The notes below the pieces were generated by a model, which saw nothing but the letters and a program-made list of their open reading frames with translations, did not search any database and was not told the origin of the DNA. Below are positions 23,607-35,343 of a DNA stretch of 64,000 bases, in pieces. Source of the stretch: Rutpela maculata (lineage: Eukaryota; Arthropoda; Insecta; Coleoptera; Cerambycidae). Made by a program: the position numbers and the translations under genes. The DNA is taken from positions 90,997,688 to 91,061,687 of the forward strand of contig OW386287.2 of assembly GCA_936432065.2 (NCBI GenBank), read 5' to 3'. Position 1 is the first letter of the stretch. Each line of letters starts with the position of its first letter.

Positions 23607-26010
23607 AAAGCGACCAACAGTGGTGCTTTTTTTAGAAAACAGGCATCAAAAATCGGTAACTTAGCCAATTTTCGATGAAAATTTACGAAACTTGCTAGAG
23701 TTCAGTTTTGCTGCAGAATTTTTTTGGCGGCTTCAAAATTTGGGTCAGAAGAAGCAACAAAGATGAAAAATTCAATCCCAGCCACAAAAAAAGACCTGAT
23801 CCTGGGACTCGACCCGAGTACTCGACGCTGAATTCGAATCGGACCTTAGAAAAGCCAAACACCCTCAAAATTTTGAGATAAAGCGAAAAAACATCCATAG
23901 CGTAAAATCGACCCTCATATATGGTGACAATAAATACATGCAACAAGTATTACAATAGTACAATCCTAGGGTTTTTGAGGTTGCTGATTTCAAATTTCAA
24001 CATGCCAAAAGCCAAAAATTGATTCTTAGTGTGAAAATTGAGTAAAATAGAGGTTGAAAGGGATGTAAAAATGAAAATTTGATAAAATACGTAATTTTCA
24101 TTCTAAACTTATATTTCTAGGTTTTTGAGTTTGATGATTTCAAATTTCAACATGTCAGAAGTCAAAAATGTATTCTTAGGATGAGAATTGAGTAAAATGG
24201 GGGTTGAAAGGCGTGAAAAATGAAAATTTTACAAAATACGTCATTTTCATTCCAAAAGTATACTTCTAGAGGTTTTTGAGGTTGCTGATATCAAATTTCA
24301 TCATGCCAAAAGCCTAAAATGTATTATTAAGTTGAAAATAGAGTAAATTAGTGTTTGAAAGAATAGAATAAAAATTTGAAAAAACGCGTAATTTAGATTC
24401 TGAAATTATATTTTTAGGGGTTTTGAACTTGTTGAGTTCAAGTTCAAATCCGATCTCAGCAAAGCCCATGTGCCCGCAAAATTTTGAGCCTTTAGCGAAT
24501 AAACAACCCTAAAATAGGGTAAATCATGCCTGATTTGTGGTAACAATAGATACAAGCAGAAACTAGTTAACAAGCCCAAACGTATTGTATTTAGATATAG
24601 ATTTTTGGTATATGGCAAAAGATTTTCTACTCTGGTGGTTAAGCAACCCCTAGATAGAGGAAAACCACTCTAATATAAAAATAAAGTTCACAAGTCACTT
24701 GAGTTTCTATTAAAAAATTTATAAACCAAAAACTTCCACATTTTCCATATTTTAATGGTAATCATGTATTTTATTTTTATATAAGGGTAGTTTTTACATT
24801 CATATGTACTTTGATAAAAGGGGCGAAGTAGTTCCACATAATTCCAAACTTTCAAATCTTCATTTTTTATGTCATTTTTTTTAGCATTTATATACTCTAT
24901 GATGGTATGATGATGTATATTCTTTGCAGGAACAGGGGTATTTTTTAGCCTAATCTAGGAGTAGTTGTTCCGACATTATTTAGGAAGATGACTGCTAAAT
25001 GTAAAACATAACCCTCTGTTTTGATATTCTTTACCATTCATTCACATCAATTTATAAATCCTGAAATGTGAGTTAGTTTTGCCTCGTGTTAGGATGGCTC
25101 CTTTCTATTTTGGGTATTGCTTAACCACCTCGAGTAGAAAATTCTTTGCGATATACCAAAAATCTATATTTAAATACTTTTGCGCTTGTTAACTACTTTT
25201 TGCATGTATTTATTGTTACCACAAGTCGGGAATGATTTACCCTATGGTTGTTTATTGGCTAAAAGATCAAAATTTTGAGGGCACATGGGCTTTTCTGAGT
25301 TCGGATTCGAACTTGAACTTAAGAAGTTCAAAAGCCCTAAAAATATAATTTCAGAATGTTAATTACGTATTTTCTCAACATTTTATTTCTACACCTCTTT
25401 CAACCACTAATTTACTTTATTTTCAACCTAACAATAAATTCTAGGCTTTTGACATGTTAAAATTTGAAATCATTAACTTCAAAAACTCCTAGAAATATAA
25501 GCCTAGAATGAAGATTAAGTATTTTGTCAAATTTTCATTTTTACACCATTTTCAACCCCCATTTTACTCGATTTTTACCCTAAGAATCAATTTGGCATGT
25601 CGAAATTTGAAATCAGCAACTTCAAAAACCCTAGGATTGTACATTAGGAGTACTTTTTACATGTACCTATTATCACCATATATGAGGGGCGATTTTACCC
25701 TGTTCTAAGGGTGTTTTTTCGCTCTAGCTCAAATTTTTGAGGATGTTTGTGCTTTTCTGAGGTCGGATTCGAATTCAGCGTCGAGTGCTGTCGAGTTCCA
25801 GGATCAGGACTTTTTTTTGTGGCTGGGATTGAATTTTTCATCTTTTTGCTTTTTCTGGCCCAAATTTTAAAGCCGCCATATTGAGAAATAAAATTTCTGC
25901 AAAAAAACTGAGTTTAGCGTATCCAAATACTTAACTCTACCAAGTTTCGTAAATTTTGATCGAAATTGGCTAGGTTACGCCTTCTAAAAAAGCACCACTC
26001 TGCGACCCTC
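23607..26010. mobile_element. Foldback-like element with subrepeats
   Basis: Left arm 23607-24655 and right arm 25118-26005 are inverted copies around a 460-bp centre. Inside the left arm, units starting at 23971, 24121, 24272 and (partial) 24419 repeat every 147-151 bp (GTTTTTGAGGTTGCTGATTT-type starts). The right arm has about two such units. Long inverted arms built from tandem subrepeats are the hallmark of Foldback elements. No transposase is present, and ORFs such as 23695-23946 are by-products of the repeat. Confidence 0.75.
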
Positions 26011-27196
26011 CAAGATCGTATTTTCTCGAATGTCCCCATTTTTTGAAAATGTCAGCGCTCCAAAACGTAAGGCTGTTGCTGTCATGGAGCTGACGTAAAA
26101 GAGTTTTGGTGAGGCCGCATACTAAACGCGGCAACGGCAACAGATGGTGTGATGCTATGAGACGTGCCATACAGCAAATGGAGAGCAACTAGAATAATAC
26201 ATAAATCACAAAACGTCTGCCAAGATGTTGTGAATAAGAAGAAGAAATCAAAACAATTTCAGGATGCTTTTTCTGTTGGTGATTTTAATTTTCTAACTGC
26301 TGTACTTAAGACTCTTTATGATTATAATTAATTGTTTAGCACCCTCTTTCTCGATGTAACAAAAAGTTTGAATTATTTTTTTCAAAATCGCATTAATTAT
26401 TTCAGATTAAGATAAATTTTAATCCTTGATCATTCACCAGAGAAACGGGTGCTTTATTAACAATAGATATTTGAAGTTAACACTAAGCAAAAAACAAACT
26501 AAAGAATTTTGTACTACCAGTCTACTTTTCTTTAAATTTGAGAAAACTATTTTAAAGATTGTGTGAGCCAGATTTTAAACACGTTTAAATATAATTGATT
26601 GCATTTTGATTTTTAGTGTACAAGACAATATTTATTGCGTTAGAAAAATTGAACCAACAATTTCTAAGATAAAGGAAATTCCCAACTAGTGCAAAGAAAA
26701 CAATTACTAGACTGACTCATTTGTGAAGTAATCTTGCCAGAATGTTCTTTACGAACCAAATTAGAGTTTTCTTAATAACACCATGGTACAATGCGCAAAA
26801 TTACTATAGACCAAATTTAGTAAATGTATTTTAAAAATAGTACAAACTAAATGCTTTCAGCCACATACATATTATCCAGTTTTACGTCAAAGATAGGTTT
26901 CTTTTGTAATGTACAAATCATTTTTTTAGACATGAGCAGGGCAGGCGCTGAATTATTTTAGGGGCTACTCTCTAATATAAGCATTTCGCTGTATAGGATG
27001 TTCCGTGGGTAACTGTACAAAGCTTGTCATAGAAATCATCGAGCTCATTGCAAGACACCTTCATATGTACTACCCGGAGCCCTTCGTTTGATACACAGAG
27101 AATTTTCTAATTTTCGTAAAATCTTTTTGTTAATACCCGCTATAGTTTTTAAACGTTTTATATCAAATTAATGAAAATTTGGTACACACATTTGTA
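26011..27196. other. No gene recognised
   Basis: AT-rich sequence without a supported ORF or clear repeat. Near 27160-27200 the phrase GAAAATTTGGTACACAC resembles the core of several repeats, so the hAT element at 27205 probably landed in an older dispersed repeat. Confidence 0.35.
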
Positions 27197-27204
27197 GTGG
27201 TTAA

Positions 27205-28489
27205 TAGTGATGCCGCAGAGACGAGATATTTCTCGGTCTCGTCTCGTCTCGTCTCGTCTCGTCTCGTCTCATCTCGACTTGTCGAGACGAGACCAAATTT
27301 TTTTCTCGTCTCGAAAAATCTTATACAGTGTGTTTCATTTGAAATGGTAACACCGCAATAACTTGTTTTATTTTTTTTATTTCGATTTGAATCAAATTTT
27401 GCTTAAGTATAGAACAAATTGGGATCTACTTATACCCAGAAAAACATTCTCCCCCTAAAAATGCAAAGCCACCTGCGGTACCAAAATATGCGGAGAAAAT
27501 CAAAAAATCATATTAGGCATTTTTGATCGGAAAATTTTGTTAATGAAACTCAGAATTGTCCAAAAACCTTGTGCCCAAAATTTAATCAAAATTAAAAAAG
27601 TGAAAAAGTAAAATTTTAAAAATTTTAAAAATAATTATTAAAAAAACTGTAAATTGCTTGACAACTACCAGGCAACTTGGGTTTAACTTCAAACAAAATT
27701 GTCATAGTAAAGTTTTATAAACAAAAAAATCCATTAAAATGGTATTTTCGGACTTGGACATTATTTTAATCGAAATTTATATATATTTTTATTTTGATTA
27801 AATTTTGGACTTAAGGTTTTAGAACAATTCTGAACAAGTTTCATTAACAACATTTTCCGATAAAAATATGCCAAATATGATTTTTTGATTTTCTCCGCAT
27901 ATTTTGGTACCGCTGGTTGCTATGCATTTGTAGGAAGCGAATGTTTTTCTGGTCATAAGTAGATCCTAATTTCTTCAATAGTTAAATAAAATTTGATTCG
28001 AATCGGGAAAAAAAAAATAAAAAGTTATAGTGAAACACACTGTATATTTATATTATAGAAACTAGCAATAACGTATATATTTTCAGTGTAATACGAACTT
28101 GATTAATTTAAATTATTAAATCTTAATCTAAGTATACGGTATAGAGGCAAAAAGAAATCTTAAAATATGGAGAAAATTAAAATTCACAATATTTCAAATA
28201 GTTCTTTTAGTGAGAGGCATGTTTAAAAATTAAACAAAAGTCAAATATTCATATAAATTGAAGCGTAACTTTATAAATTAAATAAATAGAGATTTCACTT
28301 GTGGAAAAAAAGGAAAAAAATGGGAAATTTCACATTTGTCGAGACGAGACGAGATCTCGACCTCGAGACGAGATTTTGGGTAGACGAGAATATGTCGAGA
28401 CGAGATGGCTGAAAGATCTCGTCCCGACAATGTCGAGACGAGACGAGAAAAATAAATTTCTCGACGAGACGAGTCTCGCGGCAACACTA
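27205..28489. mobile_element. hAT-type element rich in GAGAC repeats
   Basis: TIRs TAGTGATGCCGC (27205) and GCGGCAACACTA (to 28489) and a perfect 8-bp duplication GTGGTTAA (27197-27204, 28490-28497) define the ends. Subterminal (TCTCG)n at 27226-27310 and the inverted (CGAGA)n at 28339-28475 fill the arms. A mariner-type MITE occupies the centre. ORFs on both strands within the pentanucleotide tracts are artefacts. Confidence 0.9.
27326..28042. mobile_element. Tc1/mariner-type MITE
   Basis: Ends CAGTGTGTTTCA and TGAAACACACTG flanked by TA, with inverted arms of about 270 bp (for example GGTACCAAAATATGCGGAG against CTCCGCATATTTTGGTACC). TA duplication and CAGTG-type ends fit the Tc1/mariner superfamily. 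Non-coding, nested in the hAT element. Confidence 0.8.
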
Positions 28490-28767
28490 GTGGTTAAGGT
28501 CCAAGGAGCACGAAATAAAGATTGAAAATATATCGCACACTGCATATAAGAGTATTTTCATGTATGCAAGCCACAGAGGATTTAATTGTTAAGCTTCTCA
28601 TCACATCTGATCTCATTTTCAGCGGTAAAAGGCTCTTATTCGTAAAAAAAATGTAATTTCTCCAAGAAACCCTCATTTACAAATAAAAACCCTCGAAAAT
28701 GAAGGAGAGAATAGTGGTGGTATAGAATACTACAATTCCAATTCAGGCGAATACATAGCGAATACTT

Positions 28768-29101
28768 ATTTTTTTCCTTATGGGTTGTGGTGCCGAAGCC
28801 CCGCTGTACTGAAGCTTGAGCTTATTGTACTCCATAGTCTCGTTATCCCATTAATCCGGTTCCTCTCCAAAAAGAGAGTATACGTTCAATGGGAGCTCTG
28901 GCTATTTCTTCCGGGGTTACGGTTAGTCCCCCGAAGTGTGAGAACTTCCCAGCCACTAAGGCTGGGCATTCACATAGTATGTGGTGAGGAGTTTCTTCAT
29001 CCTCACCACACATCCTGCATTCTGGATTATTTTTCACACCTATGTTGGTTAGGTGTCTATTCAGTGTGCAGGGTCCTGTTAGGATTCCCACTACACATCT
29101 C
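28768..29101 (-). mobile_element. 5'-truncated LINE insertion with 12-bp TSD
   Basis: TAGCGAATACTT is present at both borders (28756-28767, 29102-29113). The 3' end on the minus strand finishes in an A-rich tail (T-run at about 28768-28775 on plus). Together with the truncated coding end this is a textbook target-primed reverse transcription product of 334 bp. Confidence 0.9.
28843..29091 (-). pseudogene. C-terminal Cys-His domain of LINE ORF2
   Basis: The 82 codons read LTGPCTLNRHLTNIGV, then CRMCGEDEETPHHILCECPAL. The CxxC…H…C finger after an LTGHCxLNRHL block is the C-terminal end of ORF2 in RNase H-bearing I/R1-type non-LTR elements. The frame ends shortly before the A tail, so the true stop is probably kept while the 5' part is missing by truncation, not decay. 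No catalytic domain remains. Confidence 0.8.
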
Positions 29102-29473
29102 TAGCGAATACTTGCTCGAGTTTTAAAAATAATGGTTATTATATAGCAATGTATTTGCATCAGTGAGAGTCTCTTTTAGAACGTCAATATATAGACACGC
29201 ATTCTTAGAGCTCCGCATTATTGAGTGAGGTAAGCCGAGTTTAAAGTGCGTTTATGAAAAAGGTCTACATGATTTCAAGATACTCTTGAACACGTTGAAT
29301 GTTCATTTGACGTCCCTTTTGTCCTGCAATGAACCCATGGCGTTAATTGACGTCTTTGATGTGTATATTTCTACAGATTAGTGTAATATCAGCCCTGCAG
29401 CTACGTGTTTGTATGTGTTAGCGTGTACGGCAATATTTTATTACTTAAAAGTTTATGATATTCTGGGTCATTA

Positions 29474-29640
29474 TGTCGGACAGTGAAGCAGGTCCTTTTG
29501 CCCTTAAATCGCCCCGAAAAATAGTGAAACGTGTTTTTCAAATGCCGTTGACTTAAAAAGAAATGGAAGATTCGCTCTATGGCTCGAATAATTACATCGA
29601 CGATCCAAATGATGAGTTAATTTGAGGATGATAGAGACCC
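29474..29640 (+). pseudogene. Short decayed ORF, acidic N-terminus
   Basis: From the ATG at 29474 the frame reads MSDSEAGPFALKSPRKIVKR and, after one stop, KEMEDSLYGSNNYIDDPNDE, then another stop. The codons stay readable across the first stop, which suggests a former coding segment of about 50 residues. The acidic start recalls transposase N-termini, but I recognise no family. Confidence 0.35.
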
Positions 29641-30144
29641 GAAAATTTAACAGTAGTTAATTTTTCGTTCTGTCAATTTTTAATAAAATGGCACCTAACC
29701 TCATCTGATTTTAATTTTTTTTCTATTTTATTTAAATTTAATTTACGAAAATGTAAAATATTATTTTGACGCCATACTCTTGAGCAAAACAGTCTGAGCT
29801 AAGTGCTCAAAATATGTCACGGACCGTTTTAGTCCTTGAGTCCCTTATTGAAATTAGGAGATTTACATCCCAAATTAAATGTAAAAGAATTAAATAAAAA
29901 AATTTAAAAAACACTATTTGAGCACGAGAGTTCATTTATTTTCAGCATCAGCACTCAAAGTGTTAAGGTGCGGTGGGCTGGTCTACTTAGTTTCAATATT
30001 CAGCAGAGATATTTCAATTTCGTAAGTACAAAGATTTATTCTTCTGGTATTTTCTTTGAATTGTTTATTAATTTTTGTTAGTTTTCGCCGTAACTTTTTT
30101 TCAGGATACAAAATAATATTGAATAGTAGTAGCTTAGGGAAAGA

Positions 30145-30336
30145 AAATTATTAAACGGTTACGTGACAAAAAATTGCCCTTATTTAAAAACCGATAAAAG
30201 TAATAAGGTGATAATTTTAGATAAGGATGATTACTATGAAAGGATAGATAATCTGATTAACAACGGTCCCTATATAAAACTTTCTAGAAATCCATTACCG
30301 AAAATGAACAATGAAGTTATAATGCACGTGAATTAG
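30145..30336 (+). pseudogene. Penelope-like element, N-terminal fragment
   Basis: One open frame of 63 codons reads YLKTDKSNKVIILDKDDYYE and RIDNLINNGPYIKL before TAG at 30334. The block DKxNxxVILDKxDYxxK…YxxL is characteristic of the segment upstream of the RT in Penelope-like elements. The RT palm itself is not found downstream. A second fragment of the same type of protein, same strand, lies at 35344-35517. LINE, foldback and other insertions lie between them. Confidence 0.65.
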
Positions 30337-30572
30337 ATCGATAAAAGATAAATAAAAGAGAAAAATTATGGAAAGTTTATGTTAGGATTATGTTTTCAAT
30401 AAGAAAAGGAATGAATATCTGAAGCTTTCTCATTTGTCGACGAGCGTTTCAGTCCTTTTCAAGCGGAAAATCACCCCTGCAAGAATTCTATGTTTCATTC
30501 TACAATTAAATGGTAGAGGAAGAGAATTATTAAATGAGAAATGAATTTAAAAACAAAAGAACCTTTAACAAT

Positions 30573-32230
30573 GTACCCACTACAGAACGTAAGAAACGAA
30601 GATACATCACCTATTGGTACAAAAAATCGACGGCGACGGAAACTGTCTATATGGAGCACTAAGCCATCAGTTAGAAGGAGAAAATATACAAATTATATCT
30701 TAAAAAACATAACAACCCCGACATACACCAACTCTATGAAAAATCTACGGAAACAAGTAGCGAACTATATACAAAATAACATAGATTATTTCACCCCGTT
30801 CATGTTAGCATCCATCAACGAACTGGAACCCTGTTAAAATCAACACAGTACCAACAAGGAAAAGACAGAGAGGCGTTCATCGGAGACCTGAGAAAAGACG
30901 GTTTCTGGGGTGGGCAGGAGACGATAGCAGCAACAGCAAACTTGAAGAGGAGGACAATAATAATACACCAAGAGGAGGGCGAAATCATAACTTTTCACCC
31001 CAACAACCAACAAGAAGACGACAACATGCCAGTTGAGGCTGAGTACAGGAAGCAGGGAAACAACAGATGTAGCAGATATAATTTTGAGTTGTCAGGTGAG
31101 TGATGGGTGTTTGAAGTATAATACATACCTCGGGATGTGCGATTGACGATTTTGTGAGTAGTGATTGGTTTCGTACATAATCCAGAACTAGGTACAGTGT
31201 TTTTGGTGCAATGCAATAGAACAAGTCAAAGAGAGAAGGCAATGGAAGGGAAGAGAAGTATAACAGACAAGGGTTGTTGATCCTTGACTTTTGCTGGTGT
31301 CTGGTTTAATAGGAGTGTGTTTTGTGGTATTGTATGTTTCTGCGTTATGGGTGTTATAATATAGTGTTGAAAATCTGATTTCATAATACTTTCTTAGATA
31401 AATTATCAAGTGAGGTTTTTCAGGTCAAAATTGTGCTCGTTGCTAAGTGAAAAATTCTACATTAAATTCTACACTAAGAACAGGGAGACCAGGTTACATG
31501 TGGAAAACAACAATCGAGAGGATAATGAACAAACTACCAAACATACTGGGAAAGAAAAGCAAGGAGAAAAAATGAATTCCACAAATAAATCGCAGTGACA
31601 CATACTCTACCATAACGAGAAACCGAGGAATCAGAAGACTTAGAAGAAGAAGATTTGCAGAAGCAGAAATACAAAAAGAGGAGCACAAAGACCCCACATC
31701 ATGACACAATGCGGCCACGCATTTCACAAATACCTACAGACATATACTCTATCAGAACCAGAAACGAAAGAATCAGAAGACTCAGTAGAAGAAGAGGAAA
31801 ATCTGTAGAAGCAGAAACACCAAAAAGAGGAGCACAAACATTAAATATCACAAACACAATGCGGCAACGCATTTCAAAAACAACTACACTGCCCACCCCC
31901 CACTCCTGTACCATGCGTCATGTGACTCTCGCTGCTGACAACAAGCATGACCCAAATCAAACCCAGCATCGGAAACCGAGAAATCAGAAGACTCCAAAAA
32001 CACAAAAAAGGGAGCTTAAACTCTCCCTCACGACACAATGCGGTAACGCATCTCACAAATACCTACACCTCCCATCCCACATTCCTTTACTGTGCGCCAT
32101 ATGGCACTCGCTGCTGGCAACAAGCATGACCCTAGTCCAACCCAACGTGGACGTAGCAGGCCCAGCTGTATATCCTTGGGAGTGGCAGAAATGCCTACCG
32201 CACGCTGGTAAATCAATGAATCAATCAATC
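30573..32230 (+). mobile_element. LINE (RTE-like) with OTU segment, 18-bp TSD
   Basis: AAAAGAACCTTTAACAAT occurs at 30555-30572 and again at 32231-32248, an exact 18-bp target duplication. The 3' end is the short tandem repeat (AATC)n at 32210-32230, typical of RTE-clade tails. The 3' region (31460-32200) matches, in reverse, the copies at 36062-37100 and 18388-18821, with several 110-130 bp internal variants of a phrase ACACAATGCGG-AACGCAT. The inner coding part is degraded. Confidence 0.8.
30626..31098 (+). pseudogene. OTU-type cysteine protease segment, frameshifted
   Basis: Frame 1 (30626-30700) reads DGDGNCLYGALSHQLEG, containing the D-x-N-C catalytic motif of OTU proteases. After a stop at 30701 another frame carries NLRKQVANYIQNNIDYF, and a third carries DGFWGGQETIAATANLK and EIITFHPNN, matching the LRxxVxxYI…WGG…His order of the OTU fold. 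Two frameshifts make it non-functional. It lies wholly inside the LINE bounded by the 18-bp duplication, so it was cargo of that element. A splice-donor-like GGTGAGT follows at 31096. Confidence 0.7.
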
Positions 32231-32248
32231 AAAAGAACCTTTAACAAT

Positions 32249-33215
32249 TATTTTTTATTTATTTGCTTTCATGATGAAAATATTATTTAGGTATTAAGCA
32301 AATCACAACTTACACACTTTTTTATTTATTATAAAATTACCTGCTTTCTACATATTGTTGCCCTAATCTGGGCACGCTAATATACTAGTTAAGTAAATAT
32401 TTTAAAACACTCATTATTGGAGAACCAATCAAAATAACTACTCTTCTAACTAATACTGACGAAGTATTGAATTACATGATAGGATTCTTAGCATTTTACA
32501 GCTAAAAAAATATATAAAAAAATACTTAAATCATTTCTTTAAATTATTCACACTTTTTTATTTAATATGAAATTATCTACTTTCTGTATATTTGGTACCT
32601 TAATCTGGTCACGCTAATATACTACTTAGAAAAACACTTTAAAGCACTCATCATTGGAGAACCAATCAAAATAACTATTCTTCTAGCTAATACTGACGAA
32701 GTATTGAATTACATGACAGGATTCCTAGCATTTTAAGGCAAAAAATATATTGAAAATACTGAAATCGTTTATTGAAATTTAGTCATTCACAACAATTATT
32801 GAACCTTACATTCTATTTCAACTCTAGAAAGGTTGTACAAGTTTTTTCGAACTCGTTAGTTCTCATCAGTAGAGTATAGAAACATTCATTCATAATTTAT
32901 AAGCTTATTTTTGATTTATTTTTACAATTATTTTTTATTTATTTGCTTTCGTTAGTATTAGCTAGAAGAGTAGTTGTTTTGATTGGTTCTCCAATGTTGA
33001 GTGTTTTAAGTGTTTTCCTTTAAAGTGTTTGTATTAGCATGACCAGATTAAGGTACCAAATATACAGAAAGTGTGTTTTAAAATATTTACCTAACTAATA
33101 TATTAGCGTGCCCAGATTAGGGCAACAATGTACAGAAAGTAGGTAATTTCATAATAAATAGTGTGTAAGTTGTGATTTGCTTAATACGTAAATAATATTC
33201 TCTAAAAGAACCTTA
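32249..33215. repeat. Foldback-like repeat with ~230-bp subrepeats
   Basis: Two direct units (from about 32315 and 32549) share ATACTGACGAAGTATTGAAT and GGAGAACCAATCAAAATAAC, and an inverted unit fills 32930-33190. The left end, TATTTTTTATTTATTTGCTT, recurs at 32932. No ORF. The centre holds a hammerhead-like motif on the minus strand. Confidence 0.6.
32821..32875 (-). ncRNA. Degenerate hammerhead-ribozyme motif
   Basis: On the minus strand CTGATGAG is followed by a 5-bp stem II (GAACT/AGTTC, loop AACG), then CGAAA. An outer helix ACTCT (plus 32871-32875) against AGAGT (plus 32821-32825) could be distal stem I. The run of six A after CG and the missing proximal stem I argue that it no longer cleaves. 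It is a plausible relic of the ribozymes carried by Penelope-like elements or retrozymes; chance is not excluded. Confidence 0.4.
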
Positions 33216-33555
33216 TTACTATAGGCATAAAAAATACGTTACAAGTATCTAATCAAAGAGTACCTAAGCTATTATTTGCCAAAGATGGAAAATGGATAAC
33301 GATATTCTATCACCAACTTACCAGCTTTCAAAATGGTTAACAGCAGGATTCGAACGTCCATTTTGATTGTGTCATTTTTGTGACACAGCATATATTGTGC
33401 AATATGTCGAAATCTTCAGGAAAATGTGTAGATTAGGAATATTGATGGGTCACCTCTAGCAGGGTATCAGAGGGAAGATAATCACCCCTATATCAACCCT
33501 TTTGGGAAAAAATAAATTACGGTCAAAGCTTTCGGGGCTCAAATTGTAATTATAG

Positions 33556-34470
33556 AGAGGGAGCTAGGTGGCTTTTTCGGTAGCTCATCGTATTATGAAC
33601 TTTGAGATATTTTTATGGTTTAATGGATGATAACGATTCATAAAATCGACTTCTGGCGGGACATCTCCTGTCAGGAGCGTCACGAACACTGTTTAAAAAT
33701 CAGTGAAATCATGTCATCATTACAAGGCTCATTTTTTTTGTGTACACATTCTATGTTTAGAATGAATAAAATAAGATCGCCAGAAAGTGTGGGCCGTCAG
33801 GAGGCGCAGCCAGAAAGGTAATAATGATACAATACATCTGAGGCACGGTACGGAGTCAAGTTAGCTGAAAGTGTTAAATTCCTGTATATTTAAGAGCCCA
33901 CGGTACTTTTGTTGACACTAAGAACTTTACGGGGAGGCTATTCTATTGTTGAAGGAGCTTATATTTATGTTTTAAAAAGGAGTCAAAACTTGTAACTATG
34001 AGTTTAGAGTTCTGAAATGAAATATGCGAGAGAAAATCCAATTTTATTCAAAAATCCTAAACATTTTCTTTCTGGCTAGCCTTATTGACGGGAGTTTCTT
34101 TCTGGGAATTTTTTTTTGTGTTCAAAACATTTAAATAAACATGCTCAACCTTAAAAAAGTTTGTAACGATCATGTTATATAACTCCGTTTCTTTACCTCT
34201 TTGACCTTTCTGGTTGTGCCCCTGATGGCCCACACTTTCTGGCGATCTTATTTTATTCATTCTAAACATAAAATGTGTACACACAAAAAAAAATAACTTT
34301 GTAACGATGATATAATTTCCCTGATTTTTATATTTTGAACCATGGCCAACTCGACGGGCTGACATATGCCAGAAGTCTATTTTGTCGTCATTTAAGTTCA
34401 ATAGAATTAATCAGCGCATAGAAAATTCTTGTAACGATGAGTGTCCGAAAAAGCCACTTAGCTCCCGCAC
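33556..34470. repeat. Foldback-type repeat, 260-bp arms
   Basis: Left arm 33556-33822 and right arm 34209-34470 are inverted; both contain AGATCGCCAGAAAGTGTGGG on one strand or the other. The 114-codon minus ORF (34057-34401) and 64-codon plus ORF (33627-33821) are mirror products of the arms, not genes. Confidence 0.65.
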
Positions 34471-34789
34471 CATTATTTTATTTATTCGAAAATATTATGG
34501 CTGTCACTTTTATGCATCAAAAGGGTTATGAACTTATTTTTTAAAGCTTTTCAAATTTAAGGCGTATTTTCCAAATTTAACACCCATCCTTTTAAAAATA
34601 GTTCATTATTTGAAGATCGAATTGATCTCTTTTTGTCTTAGTTTATTGTTTGAATGTCAAGGATTAAGGAAAAGCCGCGCATTATATCTTTTTACATTAA
34701 AAAAAAAAAAGAATCAGCATCTCAAACAAAGTCTAACAACGTTTTGCTTCAGTGCAAAAAAGAATGATTTGAGTTATTTTTACATTTTC

Positions 34790-35300
34790 CATGTTTTTGA
34801 GCACCCGATACATGTTTTTTAACTTTTGACCATATTTACTTGCTTTTAAAGAAAGTAAAAATTCCTTATGGTTTTACTTATTTTCCAAAAATCGAAAGTA
34901 AAAGTTTTTCCTCTTATTGCGTCTATCCACGTATACACGCAACAAAAGGAAAATCTTCTTTATTTTAGGATGAAACTCTTTTTTGTTAATTTATATTGTT
35001 ATTTTCTGGTTTTTATTTACATTAGACATTAAAAATTAAATCCATTTTTTAAAAAGTATGTTTTTTGGAAAAAGCAATATTATATTTATATAAGGCTTAT
35101 TTTAACATTTTAAACATTTTTTCTGTTGAGCTACTTTTAAATTCTCCGTGTTTTGAGCCCACGATACAGATTTTTGGACTTTTTACTATATCAGCTTACT
35201 TTTAAAGAAGAGCAAAATTTCTAATGAAGAATAAATTATTTTCGAAAATTCAGAGAGTGTTTCCTCTTGTTGTGTCTATCGGTGGACACACTGTATAGAC
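34790..35300 (+). repeat. Diverged direct repeats, about 355 bp apart
   Basis: Segments at about 34790-34945 and 35145-35300 align in the same direction (GAGCACCCGATACA / GAGCCCACGATACA; TTCCTCTTATTGCGTCTATC / TTCCTCTTGTTGTGTCTATC). Nothing coding is seen. Confidence 0.5.
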
Positions 35301-35343
35301 TCATGACTCATAACTCACATCAGAGACTTATTGTATAGCCCAG

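Noticed and set aside
27179..27361. SSRLV-repeat ORFs (also 28278-28545)
   Set aside because: Translations of the GAGAC pentanucleotide tracts of the hAT element.
30425..30485. Hammerhead-like GAAACGCTCGTC on the minus strand
   Set aside because: The CTGATGA box is not present (GGTGATTTT instead) and stem I does not pair; at most a very old relic.
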